NCBI RefSeq assembly: GCF_019219065.1
Contig: NZ_JAHUWK010000006.1
Coordinates: 1-64,000, forward strand
Direction: 5' to 3'
Source: Duganella sp. sic0402
Lineage (GTDB): Bacteria; Pseudomonadota; Gammaproteobacteria; Burkholderiales; Burkholderiaceae_D
Length of the DNA: 64,000 nt
Positions 28,003-37,034 of this stretch are shown piece by piece (position 1 is the first letter of the stretch; every line of letters begins with the position of its first letter). A program made the position numbers and the translations under genes. The notes beneath the pieces were generated by a model. It was not told the origin of the DNA. It did not search any database and was given only the letters and a program-made list of their open reading frames with translations.

Positions 28003-29535
28003 ATGAAATCCAAGCTTGCCCTGTTTGCGCTGCTGGCCGCCAGCGCTGTCACCCACGCGCAGGACGCCGACAAGGCGCCCGCCCTCAGCAAGGAGCGCGC
28101 CGCCGAGCTACAAGCCAGCGAGCGTGTGCTGAAAGCAGATTCACATGTCAGCAAAACCGGGCAGGTGACCATCAAGGGCAAGGTTGTGCCGTACAAGGTG
28201 ACCGCCGGCACGCAGCCGGTGTGGGACAAGGATGGCAAGGTGACGGCGTCGCTGTTTTATACCTACTACCAGCGCACCGATGTCAGCGACAAGAGCAAGC
28301 GCCCGCTGGTGCTGTCGTTTAACGGCGGCCCCGGTTCGGCGTCGGTGTGGATGCACATTGCCTACACCGGGCCGAAAGTCCTGAACCTGGATGCGGAAGG
28401 CTATCCGGTGCAGCCGTATGGCGTGAAGGACAATCCGCATTCGATCCTCGACGTGGCGGACATCATCTACATCGATCCGGTCAACACTGGCTTCTCGCGC
28501 ATCCTCGACGGCAAGGCCGACCGCGCGCGCTTCTTTGGCGTGAACGCCGACATCCAGTATCTGGCGGAGTGGGTCAGCACCTTTGTCTCGCGCGAAGGCC
28601 GCTGGACTTCGCCGAAATACCTGATCGGCGAAAGCTACGGCACCACCCGTGTGGCCGGCCTGGCGCTGGAGCTGCAAAACGCGCAGTGGATGTATCTGAA
28701 CGGCGTGGTGCTGGTGTCGCCGACCGAGCTGGGACTGAAGCGCGACGGCGTGGTGGATGACGCGCTGAAAGTGCCTTACTACGCGGCTACCGCCTGGTAT
28801 CAGAAAGCGCTGCCGGCCGATCTGCAGGCGCGCGACCTGAAGGATTTGCTGCCCGAAGTGGAGGCCTTCACCACCGACGAATTGCTGCCGGCGCTGGCCA
28901 AGGGCGGCTTCCTCGAAGCGCAGAAGCGTGCCCAGATCGCGGCCAGGATCGCCCGTTATTCCGGCCTGTCGCCTGAATACGTGTTGCAGAATAATCTGTC
29001 GGTGCAGCCGCAGCAGTTCTGGAAAGAGCTGCTGCGCAAGCAGGGCAAAACGGTCGGCCGGCTGGACTCGCGCTACCTTGGCATCGACAAGATTGAGTCG
29101 GGCGACAAAGTCGATTACAACGCTGAGCTGACTTCGTGGCTGCATTCGTTCACGCCGGCCATCAACCAGTACCTGCGCAATGACCTGGGCTATAAGACCG
29201 ATATCAAGTACAACCTGTTCGGCGATGTCCATCCGTGGGACTTCAAGAACGAGAACACCGGCGAGAACCTGCGGCTGGCGATGGCCGCCAATCCTTACCT
29301 GAAGGTGATGATACAGTCGGGCTACTACGACGGCGCCTGCACCTACTTCGACGCCAAGTACACCATGTGGCAGCTGGACCCGAGCGGCAAGATGAAGGAT
29401 AGGCTGCGCTTCGAAGGCTACCGCAGCGGCCATATGATGTATCTGCGTTCGGAGGATCTGGCTACCTCAAATGAGGATCTGCGCGACTTCATCCGTTCGG
29501 CCACGCCTGCGCCTAACGCACCGGCCAAATACTGA
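28003..29535 (+). CDS. Secreted S10-family serine carboxypeptidase
   Basis: A 510-residue protein with signal peptide MKSKLALFALLAASAVTHA. The S10 fold is shown by the oxyanion motif SFNGGPGSASVWMH, the nucleophile serine in LIGESYGTTRVAGLA, the acidic residue near GYYDGACTYFDAKY and the histidine in YRSGHMMYL. It should remove residues from peptide C-termini in the periplasm or outside. The ATG at 28003 is chosen because it begins a clean signal peptide; a TTG four codons earlier is less likely. A strong terminator follows. Such peptidases often sit beside TonB-dependent receptors in this bacterial group. Confidence 0.9.
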   Translation: MKSKLALFALLAASAVTHAQDADKAPALSKERAAELQASERVLKADSHVSKTGQVTIKGKVVPYKVTAGTQPVWDKDGKVTASLFYTYYQRTDVSDKSKRPLVLSFNGGPGSASVWMHIAYTGPKVLNLDAEGYPVQPYGVKDNPHSILDVADIIYIDPVNTGFSRILDGKADRARFFGVNADIQYLAEWVSTFVSREGRWTSPKYLIGESYGTTRVAGLALELQNAQWMYLNGVVLVSPTELGLKRDGVVDDALKVPYYAATAWYQKALPADLQARDLKDLLPEVEAFTTDELLPALAKGGFLEAQKRAQIAARIARYSGLSPEYVLQNNLSVQPQQFWKELLRKQGKTVGRLDSRYLGIDKIESGDKVDYNAELTSWLHSFTPAINQYLRNDLGYKTDIKYNLFGDVHPWDFKNENTGENLRLAMAANPYLKVMIQSGYYDGACTYFDAKYTMWQLDPSGKMKDRLRFEGYRSGHMMYLRSEDLATSNEDLRDFIRSATPAPNAPAKY

Positions 29536-29545
29536 TCCGCTTTTC

Positions 29546-29577
29546 CGCCGGCGGCGAGCGCCTCGCAGCCGCCGGCG
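29546..29577. repeat. Perfect 10-bp-arm inverted repeat after the carboxypeptidase gene
   Basis: CGCCGGCGGC at 29546-29555 is the exact reverse complement of GCCGCCGGCG at 29568-29577, with a 12-base loop. No U-tract follows, so it may stabilise the 3' end of the transcript rather than end it. A true terminator lies 15 bases on. Confidence 0.55.
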
Positions 29578-29591
29578 TACCAATCTCACCA

Positions 29592-29623
29592 CAGCTGTTT
29601 TTTTCCTCAAAAAAAGCTGTTTT
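29592..29623 (+). terminator. Intrinsic terminator after the carboxypeptidase gene
   Basis: CAGCT-G-TTTTTTT at 29592-29604 pairs with AAAAAAAGCTG at 29609-29619 (one bulged G) around the loop CCTC, followed by TTTT. It separates the peptidase gene from the TonB-dependent receptor gene, which has its own promoter. Confidence 0.75.
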
Positions 29624-29699
29624 CCCTCTGAGAATGCGCTACCCGCGATAGCACTTTATTATCAAATGGTAGCGTATAACATTTTCAAAATTATTTTGG

Positions 29700-29729
29700 T
29701 TGACAATAACTTTTAAAAACTTTTACACT
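29700..29729 (+). promoter_or_regulatory. Sigma-70-type promoter of the TonB-dependent receptor gene
   Basis: A consensus -35 box TTGACA (29700-29705) is followed after 18 bases by TACACT (29724-29729, four of six matches). The region is markedly AT-rich. Transcription from here would give an untranslated leader of about 75 bases before the receptor ATG at 29812. Confidence 0.65.
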
Positions 29730-29811
29730 CAAATGATCGCGCAACCATTCTAGCAAACAGTTGCGAGGTTTATAACAATAACCACGGTGATTTTCCCGAA
29801 GGAGACTGAGA

Positions 29812-32800
29812 ATGTTAGTTAAACAACAGAAATCCCGGCATGCTGGCCGGAAAATGGCGTTCGGCCTGACCGTTATGGCGGGCTTGATTGCGCAATCATA
29901 CGCACAAGAAACCACTCCTGCCGCAGCCCCTGCGGCCCAGGACGACAGCGCCGGCATGACCGTCGTGAAGGTCAGCGGCTACCGCAACTCGCTGCTGTCG
30001 TCCGCCAAGGACAAAAAAGAATCCGTCGGTTTCCAGGATTCGATCAACGCCGAAGACATCGGTAAGTTCCCGGACAAGAACATCGCTGAATCGCTGAGCC
30101 GCATTCCTGGCGTGGGCGTATCGCGTGACATCACCGGCGAAGGCGCCACCATCCAGATCCGTGGTCTGGGTTCGAGCTTCACCAAGATTCTGCTGAACGG
30201 TGCGCCAGTGGCCGTGGCTTCGTCGGGTCCGATCGACGGCGCCAACACCAACCGCGAGGTCGATCTGGACCTGCTGCCAACCGACCTGTTCACCAAGCTG
30301 ACCGTCAGCAAGAGCCCGACCGCCGACATGATCGAAGGGGGCGCTGCTGGCGTGGTCAATCTGCGCAGCGCCCGTCCGTTCGACAAGGAAGGCAAATACG
30401 TCTCGGCCAGCTACACCGCCACCAAACAGCAGATCGCTGACAAGGTCGGCGGCCGCGGTTCGATCATCGCCAGCCAGACCTTCGGCAACTGGGGCATTCT
30501 GGGCGGTATCGCCCTGTCGCGCCAGCAAATCCACACCACCGGCTGGGAAACCGTCGGCTACACCAACGCCAATCTGTCGGCAACGCAGAATACCGGTCCT
30601 GGCCGCAACAGCACCGGCGGCGGCAACTGGACCATTCCTGCCACCGTGCCAGTTGGCGCAGGCAACGGCCTGGTCACCGGCCAGGTCATCGACCAGGCCT
30701 GGCTGCTGGCGCATAACCCTGGCCTGACCATCGATCAGATCAACAAGGGCATCGTGCCACGCCTGGGCCGTACCATGGATTACTTCGGCACCAAGGACAA
30801 AGGTTCGGCGATCTTCAGCGCCGAGTACCGCCCGTCGGAAACGCTGCACTTCTACCTGGACACCATGTACAGCAAGCGCGACGACAACATGACCCGTATG
30901 GACTACGACTGGTCGGTGCGTAACGGCGGCATGATCCCGCTGAACATGACGGTCGACAAAACCGATTGCGCCAATGGCTGCACGGTCACCGGCGGCACTT
31001 TCGCCAACACCCAGAACTTCTTCGAGCACGGCTATCGCCGCGACAAGGTCGACATGACCGGCATCAACCCAGGCATGGAGTGGAAGATCACCCCGACCCT
31101 GAAACTGGATGCGCAAGTCAACTACACCAAGAGTAAGTTCAGCCACGAAGCACCAACGGTCTACCTGATCACCGCGCCGAACAGCGGCAATACCGTGACC
31201 TACTCGAACAACGGCGGCGGCATTCCGTCGATCGTCTCCAGTACCGATCTGAACAACCCTGCCAGCTATGTGTGGAACACCGGCCGTGTCAACATCCAGA
31301 ACGAGTTCCGCGACACCAAGACCAAGGGCTTCCACAGCGACCTGACCTGGGGTGACGACAAGTTCAACCTGAAGGGCGGCGTTGCTTACGATGACATCAC
31401 CCGCACCATTCGCGCTTCCGACAACTCGGCCGCATGGCAGGCTGCGGTGTGCGGCAACAATCCTAGCGTGTTCCTGCAAGGTCCGAACGGCGCGCCAGCC
31501 TGTAACGGCGCATCGACCCCTGGCGCCAGCGCTGCTGCGCTGTACCCAGGCTACGGCACCGGCTATACCGCTGGTGCGACCACGCCGCTGACCTATGGTG
31601 GTTCGCTGATTCCGCAAAGCGCGCTGGCCAGCTACATCGTGCCTGGCCCGTACGGCAAAGTGATGGTCGACTGGGACCGCTTCGCCAAGGATTCGAACTA
31701 CCAGCAGTACTACAACAACGCCCCAGCTAGCGGCGCATCGTCGACCGGTGCCAGCTCAGGCTTCATCGGTGAGAAAACCACCGGCCTGTATTTTGAAGCC
31801 AACGGCAAGACCGAACTGGCCGGCTTCCCGACCCGCTATAACGCAGGCGTACGCTATGTCCGCACCAAGCAGTCGGTGGGTTCGCTGAACTCGATCGCCG
31901 ATCCACGCAACGCCACGCTGACGCTGAACGGCAGCAAGTATCCGAACATCGATCAGTGGGTGTATCAGGAAACCACCTACAACAACACGCTGCCATCGGG
32001 CACCATCGCCATCAGCCTGCGTGAGAACCTGGTGGCGCGTGCCGCACTGTCGCGCAGCATGACCCGCGCTGACCCTAATGCGCTGCGTCCTGGCGTGAAC
32101 TTCTCGTCGGTGTCGGCGGACGTGGGTTCGGTTGGCAATCCAGCCCTGAAGCCCTACCTGTCGGACAATATCGACCTGGGCATCGACTGGTACACCGGCC
32201 GCGAAGGCTATGTCAGCCTGACCGTGTTCCAGAAGAACGTCGAAGGCTTCACCATCAATGAGAATGTCACCGCGCCATTCAGCTCGCTGGCAGCGTACGG
32301 CATCAACTACGGCACGCTGACCCCGAATCAGCAGACCGCGATCAACTCGCGTGGCGGTCCTGACGCGGCCACCGTGGTGCTGACCCGTGCCCGCAACGCC
32401 GATGGCGACCTGCGTATCCGTGGCCTGGAACTGGGCTGGGTGCAGCCGCTGGATAAACTGCTGCCGATCCGTGGCTTCGGCATCAGCGAAACCGCGACCT
32501 TCATCAACCAGCGCGCCAGCGGCGAAGGCTCGGCCGGCTTCGTGGCCCTGGGCGTGCCTAAGCGTACCAACAACTTCTCGGTCTACTACGAGAACCATGG
32601 CTACATGGCACGTCTGGCACACACCTTCTCGAAAGGCAGCCAGAACGCCAGCGCCAACCAGAACGGCATCACGCAAGCTGCACTGTTCGGCAACGACTAC
32701 AAGCAACTGGACTTCTCGTCCAGCATCGACCTGGCAGAAGTGTTCGACAAGGACAACTGGCCTACGCTCAACTTCGATGTTGTCAACCTGAACAACAACT

Positions 32801-32892
32801 CGCGTAGCGGCTACTTCCAGTTCGCCAATGCGCCGTTCACGCAGTATTCGCCTGGCCGTACCTACTCGCTGGGCCTGCGCGCCAAGTTCTAA
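29812..32892 (+). CDS. TonB-dependent outer-membrane receptor (Caulobacter type)
   Basis: A 1026-residue receptor with a signal peptide (about 1-31, ending SYAQ), a plug domain (about 60-190, with IGKFPDKNIAESLSRIPGV, the TIQIRGLGSSFTKILLNG segment and IEGGAAGVVNLRSARP) and a 22-strand-type barrel ending in an aromatic residue (YSLGLRAKF). Its size and motifs match the large receptors that import carbohydrates in Caulobacter, Xanthomonas and relatives rather than siderophore receptors. AAGGAG precedes the ATG. Its own promoter stands upstream, and tandem terminators follow. Gene context (BNR_4, GH35-like, glucarate dehydratase) suggests an oligosaccharide ligand, but this is inference. Confidence 0.93.
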   Translation: MLVKQQKSRHAGRKMAFGLTVMAGLIAQSYAQETTPAAAPAAQDDSAGMTVVKVSGYRNSLLSSAKDKKESVGFQDSINAEDIGKFPDKNIAESLSRIPGVGVSRDITGEGATIQIRGLGSSFTKILLNGAPVAVASSGPIDGANTNREVDLDLLPTDLFTKLTVSKSPTADMIEGGAAGVVNLRSARPFDKEGKYVSASYTATKQQIADKVGGRGSIIASQTFGNWGILGGIALSRQQIHTTGWETVGYTNANLSATQNTGPGRNSTGGGNWTIPATVPVGAGNGLVTGQVIDQAWLLAHNPGLTIDQINKGIVPRLGRTMDYFGTKDKGSAIFSAEYRPSETLHFYLDTMYSKRDDNMTRMDYDWSVRNGGMIPLNMTVDKTDCANGCTVTGGTFANTQNFFEHGYRRDKVDMTGINPGMEWKITPTLKLDAQVNYTKSKFSHEAPTVYLITAPNSGNTVTYSNNGGGIPSIVSSTDLNNPASYVWNTGRVNIQNEFRDTKTKGFHSDLTWGDDKFNLKGGVAYDDITRTIRASDNSAAWQAAVCGNNPSVFLQGPNGAPACNGASTPGASAAALYPGYGTGYTAGATTPLTYGGSLIPQSALASYIVPGPYGKVMVDWDRFAKDSNYQQYYNNAPASGASSTGASSGFIGEKTTGLYFEANGKTELAGFPTRYNAGVRYVRTKQSVGSLNSIADPRNATLTLNGSKYPNIDQWVYQETTYNNTLPSGTIAISLRENLVARAALSRSMTRADPNALRPGVNFSSVSADVGSVGNPALKPYLSDNIDLGIDWYTGREGYVSLTVFQKNVEGFTINENVTAPFSSLAAYGINYGTLTPNQQTAINSRGGPDAATVVLTRARNADGDLRIRGLELGWVQPLDKLLPIRGFGISETATFINQRASGEGSAGFVALGVPKRTNNFSVYYENHGYMARLAHTFSKGSQNASANQNGITQAALFGNDYKQLDFSSSIDLAEVFDKDNWPTLNFDVVNLNNNSRSGYFQFANAPFTQYSPGRTYSLGLRAKF

Positions 32893-32899
32893 GTCGTCT

Positions 32900-32958
32900 G
32901 GCCCCCCGTCTCCCTGCGGGGCCTTTTCTGCCCGCCCCTTTATGGGGCGGTTTTTTTT
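32900..32958 (+). terminator. Tandem intrinsic terminators after the receptor gene
   Basis: The first hairpin pairs GGCCCC (32900-32905) with GGGGCC (32918-32923), then TTTT. The second pairs CCGCCCC (32932-32938) with GGGGCGG (32944-32950) around TTTAT, then eight T. The ribosome site of the next gene (AGGAG, about 32959-32963) begins right at the end of the second U-tract. Confidence 0.9.
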
Positions 32959-32968
32959 AGGAGCAGCC

Positions 32969-34621
32969 ATGCATGCACCGAGCCGCAAAGTACGCGCTGC
33001 CGCCTGCGCCGTTGCTGTCGCCTTGCTGGGCTGGGCGGCCATCAGCAGCGCCAGTGCCGCCACGCCGCCGCACCTGCGCAAGCAGGGCAGCGCCACCCAG
33101 CTGATCGTCGACGATCAAGCGTTTTTAATCCTGGGCGGGGAGTTGAACAACTCGTCCGCGTCCAATCTTGAATTCCTGAATAGCTTGTGGCCGGTCTTGA
33201 AGGCGGCCGAAGTCAATACCGTGCTGGCGCCGGTCGAGTGGGACCAGATCGAGCCGGTGGAAGGGCGCTTCGATTTCAGCGTGCTCGATGGCATGCTGAA
33301 ACAGGCGCGCGCCAACAACACCAAGCTGGTGCTGCTGTGGTTTGGCGCGTGGAAGAATTCCATGTCGACCTATGTGCCGGCCTGGGTCAAAAAAGACAGC
33401 CAGCGCTTCCCGCGCGCGCGTACCCGCGCTGGCGTGGCGCAAGAGATCCTGACGCCGTTCGCGCCAGCCACGCTGGCCGCCGACATCGCCGCCTATCGCG
33501 CGCTGATGGCGCACCTGAAGCAGGTGGATACGCAGCACACGGTGCTGATGGTGCAGGTCGAAAATGAGATCGGCATGCTGCCGGAAGTGCGCGACTACAG
33601 TGCGGCCGCCAACGCCGCCTGGCGCGAGCCGGTGCCTGCTGCGCTGACCAGCTATCTGGCAGCCAATAAGGCGAGTTTGCAGCCGGCGCTGAAAGCGGCC
33701 TGGGAGTCGCGCGGCGCGCGCGCATCCGGTTCGTGGGCCGAAGTGTTTGGCGATACCATCGACACCGAAGAGGTATTCCAGGCCTGGCACTATGCGCGCT
33801 TTGTCGAAGCGCTGACCGCCGCCGGCAAGGCCGTGTATCCGCTGCCGATGTATGTGAATGTGGCGCTGCCGCGTCCTGGCAAGCGTCCGGGCGAATATCC
33901 GAGCGCCGGTCCGCTGCCGCATCTGTTTGATGTGTGGAAGCCGGGCGCGCCGTCGGTGGATGTGCTGTCTATCGATATCTACTTTCCGAATTTCGCGCAC
34001 TGGGCCAAGCAGTTCAAGCGCCCGGATAATCCGCTGTTTGTCCCGGAAGGCAATCAGGCCGACCGCACTGACGCCGGCGCCGATGCCTTCTATGCGATTG
34101 GCGAGCATGACGCCTTCGGCTTCTCGCCGTTTGCCATCGATGAGGTCAAGGATGGCAGTTATTCGCTGCCGCAGGCTTACCGCGTGCTGAAGCAGATCGC
34201 GCCGGTGATCAATCAATACCAGGGCAGCGGCAAGATCCGTGGTTTCAAGGCGCCGATGTCATTTGATGGTGAAGTCGACAGCGCGCCGCAGAAGGTGCAA
34301 CTGGGCGGCTATACGCTGACGGTCAGCTTTAACGCGCCATGGGAAAAATTGAAGCCTGCCGAGGTGCAGACGCGCGGTGGTCTGGTGATCCAGACCGGCG
34401 ACGATGAATTCCTGGTGGCAGGCAAGGGCCTGACCTTGGTCTTCGGCGGCAGCGACGGCTCGCTGGCCGGCATCGAAAAGGCGGTCGAAGGCATCTACGA
34501 GAAAGGCCGCTGGAAGGAAGGGCGCTGGCTGAATGGCGACCAGACCCACCAGGGCCGCCACATCCATTTGCCTGGCGATGGCTACACCATACAGCGCGTG
34601 AAGCTGTACCGCTATCGCTGA
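32969..34621 (+). CDS. Secreted GH35-like beta-galactosidase-type glycoside hydrolase
   Basis: A 550-residue enzyme with a signal peptide (about 1-31, VAVALLGWAAISSASA). The catalytic TIM-barrel shows PVEWDQIEPVEGRFDF, the acid/base motif in VLMVQVENEIG and a probable nucleophile in PLFVPEGNQ. The C-terminal part (about 430-550, with AVEGIYEKGRWKEGRWLNGD) fits the DUF5597-type domain found with such GH35 members. It should cleave terminal beta-galactosyl or related residues in the periplasm or outside. AGGAG precedes the ATG at 32969. Since terminators lie just before it, expression probably depends on readthrough or a local promoter. It ends 29 bases before gudD. Confidence 0.85.
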   Translation: MHAPSRKVRAAACAVAVALLGWAAISSASAATPPHLRKQGSATQLIVDDQAFLILGGELNNSSASNLEFLNSLWPVLKAAEVNTVLAPVEWDQIEPVEGRFDFSVLDGMLKQARANNTKLVLLWFGAWKNSMSTYVPAWVKKDSQRFPRARTRAGVAQEILTPFAPATLAADIAAYRALMAHLKQVDTQHTVLMVQVENEIGMLPEVRDYSAAANAAWREPVPAALTSYLAANKASLQPALKAAWESRGARASGSWAEVFGDTIDTEEVFQAWHYARFVEALTAAGKAVYPLPMYVNVALPRPGKRPGEYPSAGPLPHLFDVWKPGAPSVDVLSIDIYFPNFAHWAKQFKRPDNPLFVPEGNQADRTDAGADAFYAIGEHDAFGFSPFAIDEVKDGSYSLPQAYRVLKQIAPVINQYQGSGKIRGFKAPMSFDGEVDSAPQKVQLGGYTLTVSFNAPWEKLKPAEVQTRGGLVIQTGDDEFLVAGKGLTLVFGGSDGSLAGIEKAVEGIYEKGRWKEGRWLNGDQTHQGRHIHLPGDGYTIQRVKLYRYR

Positions 34622-34650
34622 AATGAACTGAACTTATCTGGAGTAGAACC

Positions 34651-35997
34651 ATGAGCAATTCCCCTGTCATCACCGCCATGCGCGTCGTCCCGGTAGCGGG
34701 CTACGACAGCATGCTGCTCAATCTGTGCGGTGCGCATTCGCCGTATTTCACGCGCAACCTGGTGCTGCTGACCGATAGCGCCGGCAACACCGGCATCGGC
34801 GAAGTGCCGGGCGGCGCCGGCATCCTGGCGGCGCTGGAGCGTTCGGTGCCGCTGGTGGTGGGTACGCAGATCGGCCTGTACAACCGCACGCTGAATGCGA
34901 TCCGCGCGGCGATCGGCGGCCACCATCAGGTGACGTCGGCGGCGGAGGCGGAAGTACTGAAGCAGCCGCACGAAATCAATCTGCGCCTCGACAATGTGGT
35001 CACCGCGGTGGAAGCCGCGCTGCTGGATTTGCTGGGCCAGCACCTGGGCGTGCCGGTGTGCGAACTGCTGGGTTCCGGCCAGCAGCGCGACAGCGTGCCA
35101 ATGCTGGCCTATCTGTTCTACATCGGCGACCGTCAGCGCACCGACCTTCCGTATCAAAGCGGCGACGGCCAGACTGGCTGGTACAAGCGCCGCAACGAGG
35201 AAGCGATGACGCCGGCCGGCATCGTCGAACTGGCCGAGGCTACGGTGGAAAAATACGGCTTCCGCGACTTCAAGCTGAAGGGTGGCGTGATGCCGGGCGC
35301 GGTGGAGCTGGAAGCCATCACGGCGATCAAGAAGCGCTATCCGGATTCGCGCGTGACGCTGGATCCGAACGGCGCCTGGTCGCTGCGCGAGGCGATTGAG
35401 ATTTGCAAGGGCCAAGGCCACATCATGGCGTATGCCGAAGATCCTTGCGGTCCTGAGAATGGCTACTCGGGCCGCGAGATCATGGCGGAATTCCGCCGCG
35501 CCACCGGCATCCCGACCGCCACCAATATGGTCGCCACCGACTGGCGCCAGATGGCGCACTCGCATCTGCTGGGCGCGGTCGATATTCCGCTGGCCGATCC
35601 GCACTTCTGGACCATGCAGGGTTCGGTGCGTCTGGCGCAGCTGTGCGAGCAGTGGGGACTGACCTGGGGCTCGCACTCCAACAACCACTTCGACGTGTCG
35701 CTGGCGATGTTCACGCATGCCGCTGCTGCTGCGCCGGGCAATATCACTGCGATCGACACGCACTGGATCTGGCAGGAGGGCCAGGAGCGTCTGACCAGGG
35801 AGCCGCTGCAAATCGTCGGCGGCGCGGTGCAGGTGCCGCAGAAGCCAGGCCTGGGCATCGAGCCGGACCTGGACCGCATCGAGGCCGCGCATCAGCTGTA
35901 CAAAAAAGTCGCCACCACCGCGCGTGACGATGCGATGGCGATGCGCTACCTGGTCCCCGGCTGGACCTACTCGCCGAAGCGCCCGAGCTTAGGTTAA
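34651..35997 (+). CDS. gudD: Glucarate dehydratase
   Basis: A 448-residue cytoplasmic enolase-superfamily enzyme that dehydrates D-glucarate or L-idarate to 5-keto-4-deoxyglucarate. Key residues are visible: the KxK base in DFKLKGGV, metal ligands in VTLDPNGAW and [18 protein letters not shown], and the catalytic histidine in [11 protein letters not shown]. The length agrees with the E. coli enzyme. A GGAG site precedes the ATG. It follows the GH35-like gene by 29 bases and probably shares its transcript, linking glycan breakdown to hexarate catabolism. No aldolase, reductase or glucarate transporter is adjacent. Confidence 0.93.
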   Translation: MSNSPVITAMRVVPVAGYDSMLLNLCGAHSPYFTRNLVLLTDSAGNTGIGEVPGGAGILAALERSVPLVVGTQIGLYNRTLNAIRAAIGGHHQVTSAAEAEVLKQPHEINLRLDNVVTAVEAALLDLLGQHLGVPVCELLGSGQQRDSVPMLAYLFYIGDRQRTDLPYQSGDGQTGWYKRRNEEAMTPAGIVELAEATVEKYGFRDFKLKGGVMPGAVELEAITAIKKRYPDSRVTLDPNGAWSLREAIEICKGQGHIMAYAEDPCGPENGYSGREIMAEFRRATGIPTATNMVATDWRQMAHSHLLGAVDIPLADPHFWTMQGSVRLAQLCEQWGLTWGSHSNNHFDVSLAMFTHAAAAAPGNITAIDTHWIWQEGQERLTREPLQIVGGAVQVPQKPGLGIEPDLDRIEAAHQLYKKVATTARDDAMAMRYLVPGWTYSPKRPSLG

Positions 35998-36030
35998 TCT
36001 GAGCAGCAAGCGATACGCTGCAAATAGACA

Positions 36031-36930
36031 TCACAAGCGCTGCGGGAAGCTCTCCAGCAGCCAGTCGGTGAAGACCCTCAGGCGGTGCGAGACATGGCGG
36101 TTCTGCGGATAGACGACGTGGAACGGGTAGGGCTGCGGCCGCCATTTCTTCAGGATTTCGACCAGCGTGCCGTCCTTCAATGCGGGCGCGGCGGCGTAGG
36201 CGAAGGTCTGGATGATGCCCAGTCCCGCCAGGCCCGCCGCCATGTGGCCGTTGCTTTCGTTGACGCCCACCCGGTGCTCGACTTTGATCTCGGTTTTCTC
36301 GCCACCGTGGAAAAAGCGCAAGGGCACCGCGCGGTTGCTTTGCGCCAGCACATAGGCTACCAGCCGGTGGCCATTCTTCAGTTCTTCCGGATACGCCGGC
36401 ACGCCGTACTGCTTCAGGTAAGCAGGCGTGGCGCAGGTCACCATCGCCGCCTGGCCGATCGGACGGGCGATCAATGACGAGTTGTCCAGCGGGCCGCCAC
36501 GGATCACGCAATCGACGTTATCGCTGATCATGTCCACCGAACGGTCTGATACGCCCAGGTCGATGCGGATGTCCGGATAGCGCGCCAGGAACTCCGGCAG
36601 CGCTGGAATCAGTACATCGCGCGCTGTCGAGCCACCGACATCGATGCGCAAATGCCCGCGCGGCTTGCTCTGCGCGATATTGAATGAACTGTCGACATCC
36701 TCCAGCGTGCGCAGGATCAGCGCCGTCTTCTCGTAGTAATGCTGGCCTTCCGGCGTCACCGTGACGCGGCGCGTGGTCCGCTGCAGCAGGCGCACGCCCA
36801 GATGCGCCTCCAGTTCCTGCACCAGTTTGCTCAAGCTGGCGTTCGGCATGTCGAGCGAATCGGCGGCGCGGGTGAAGCTGCCTGCCTCGACCACGCGGGC
36901 AAAGGCGCGTATCGCCAGCAACTGGTTCAT
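36031..36930 (-). CDS. LysR-family transcriptional regulator
   Basis: A 299-residue regulator with an N-terminal winged helix (about 1-60, FARVVEAGSFTRAADSLDMPNASLSKLVQ in two parts around residues 9-37) and a C-terminal effector domain (about 88-295). It belongs to the CrgA/DsdC-like subgroup that often controls nearby oxidoreductase genes. It is divergent from the SDR operon with a 104-base gap holding a near-palindrome, so it most likely regulates that operon and itself. The inducer is unknown. Confidence 0.92.
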   Translation of the reverse strand: MNQLLAIRAFARVVEAGSFTRAADSLDMPNASLSKLVQELEAHLGVRLLQRTTRRVTVTPEGQHYYEKTALILRTLEDVDSSFNIAQSKPRGHLRIDVGGSTARDVLIPALPEFLARYPDIRIDLGVSDRSVDMISDNVDCVIRGGPLDNSSLIARPIGQAAMVTCATPAYLKQYGVPAYPEELKNGHRLVAYVLAQSNRAVPLRFFHGGEKTEIKVEHRVGVNESNGHMAAGLAGLGIIQTFAYAAAPALKDGTLVEILKKWRPQPYPFHVVYPQNRHVSHRLRVFTDWLLESFPQRL

Positions 36931-36969
36931 CGATTATTCCTGTGTGTGGATAGTGATTTTTATTTTACA

Positions 36970-36987
36970 CGGTTTATCTATAAATCG
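36970..36987. promoter_or_regulatory. Near-perfect palindrome in the LysR/SDR divergent region, candidate operator
   Basis: CGGTTTAT and ATAAATCG flank a CT centre and are reverse complements except for one base. The site lies 48 bases upstream of the SDR start and 40 bases upstream of the LysR start, where a LysR binding site is expected. No clear -35/-10 pair was identified around it. Confidence 0.4.
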
Positions 36988-37034
36988 GCGGGCGTTAAAG
37001 TTCACCCATCCCAACTGACTTCAAGGAGTAAATC

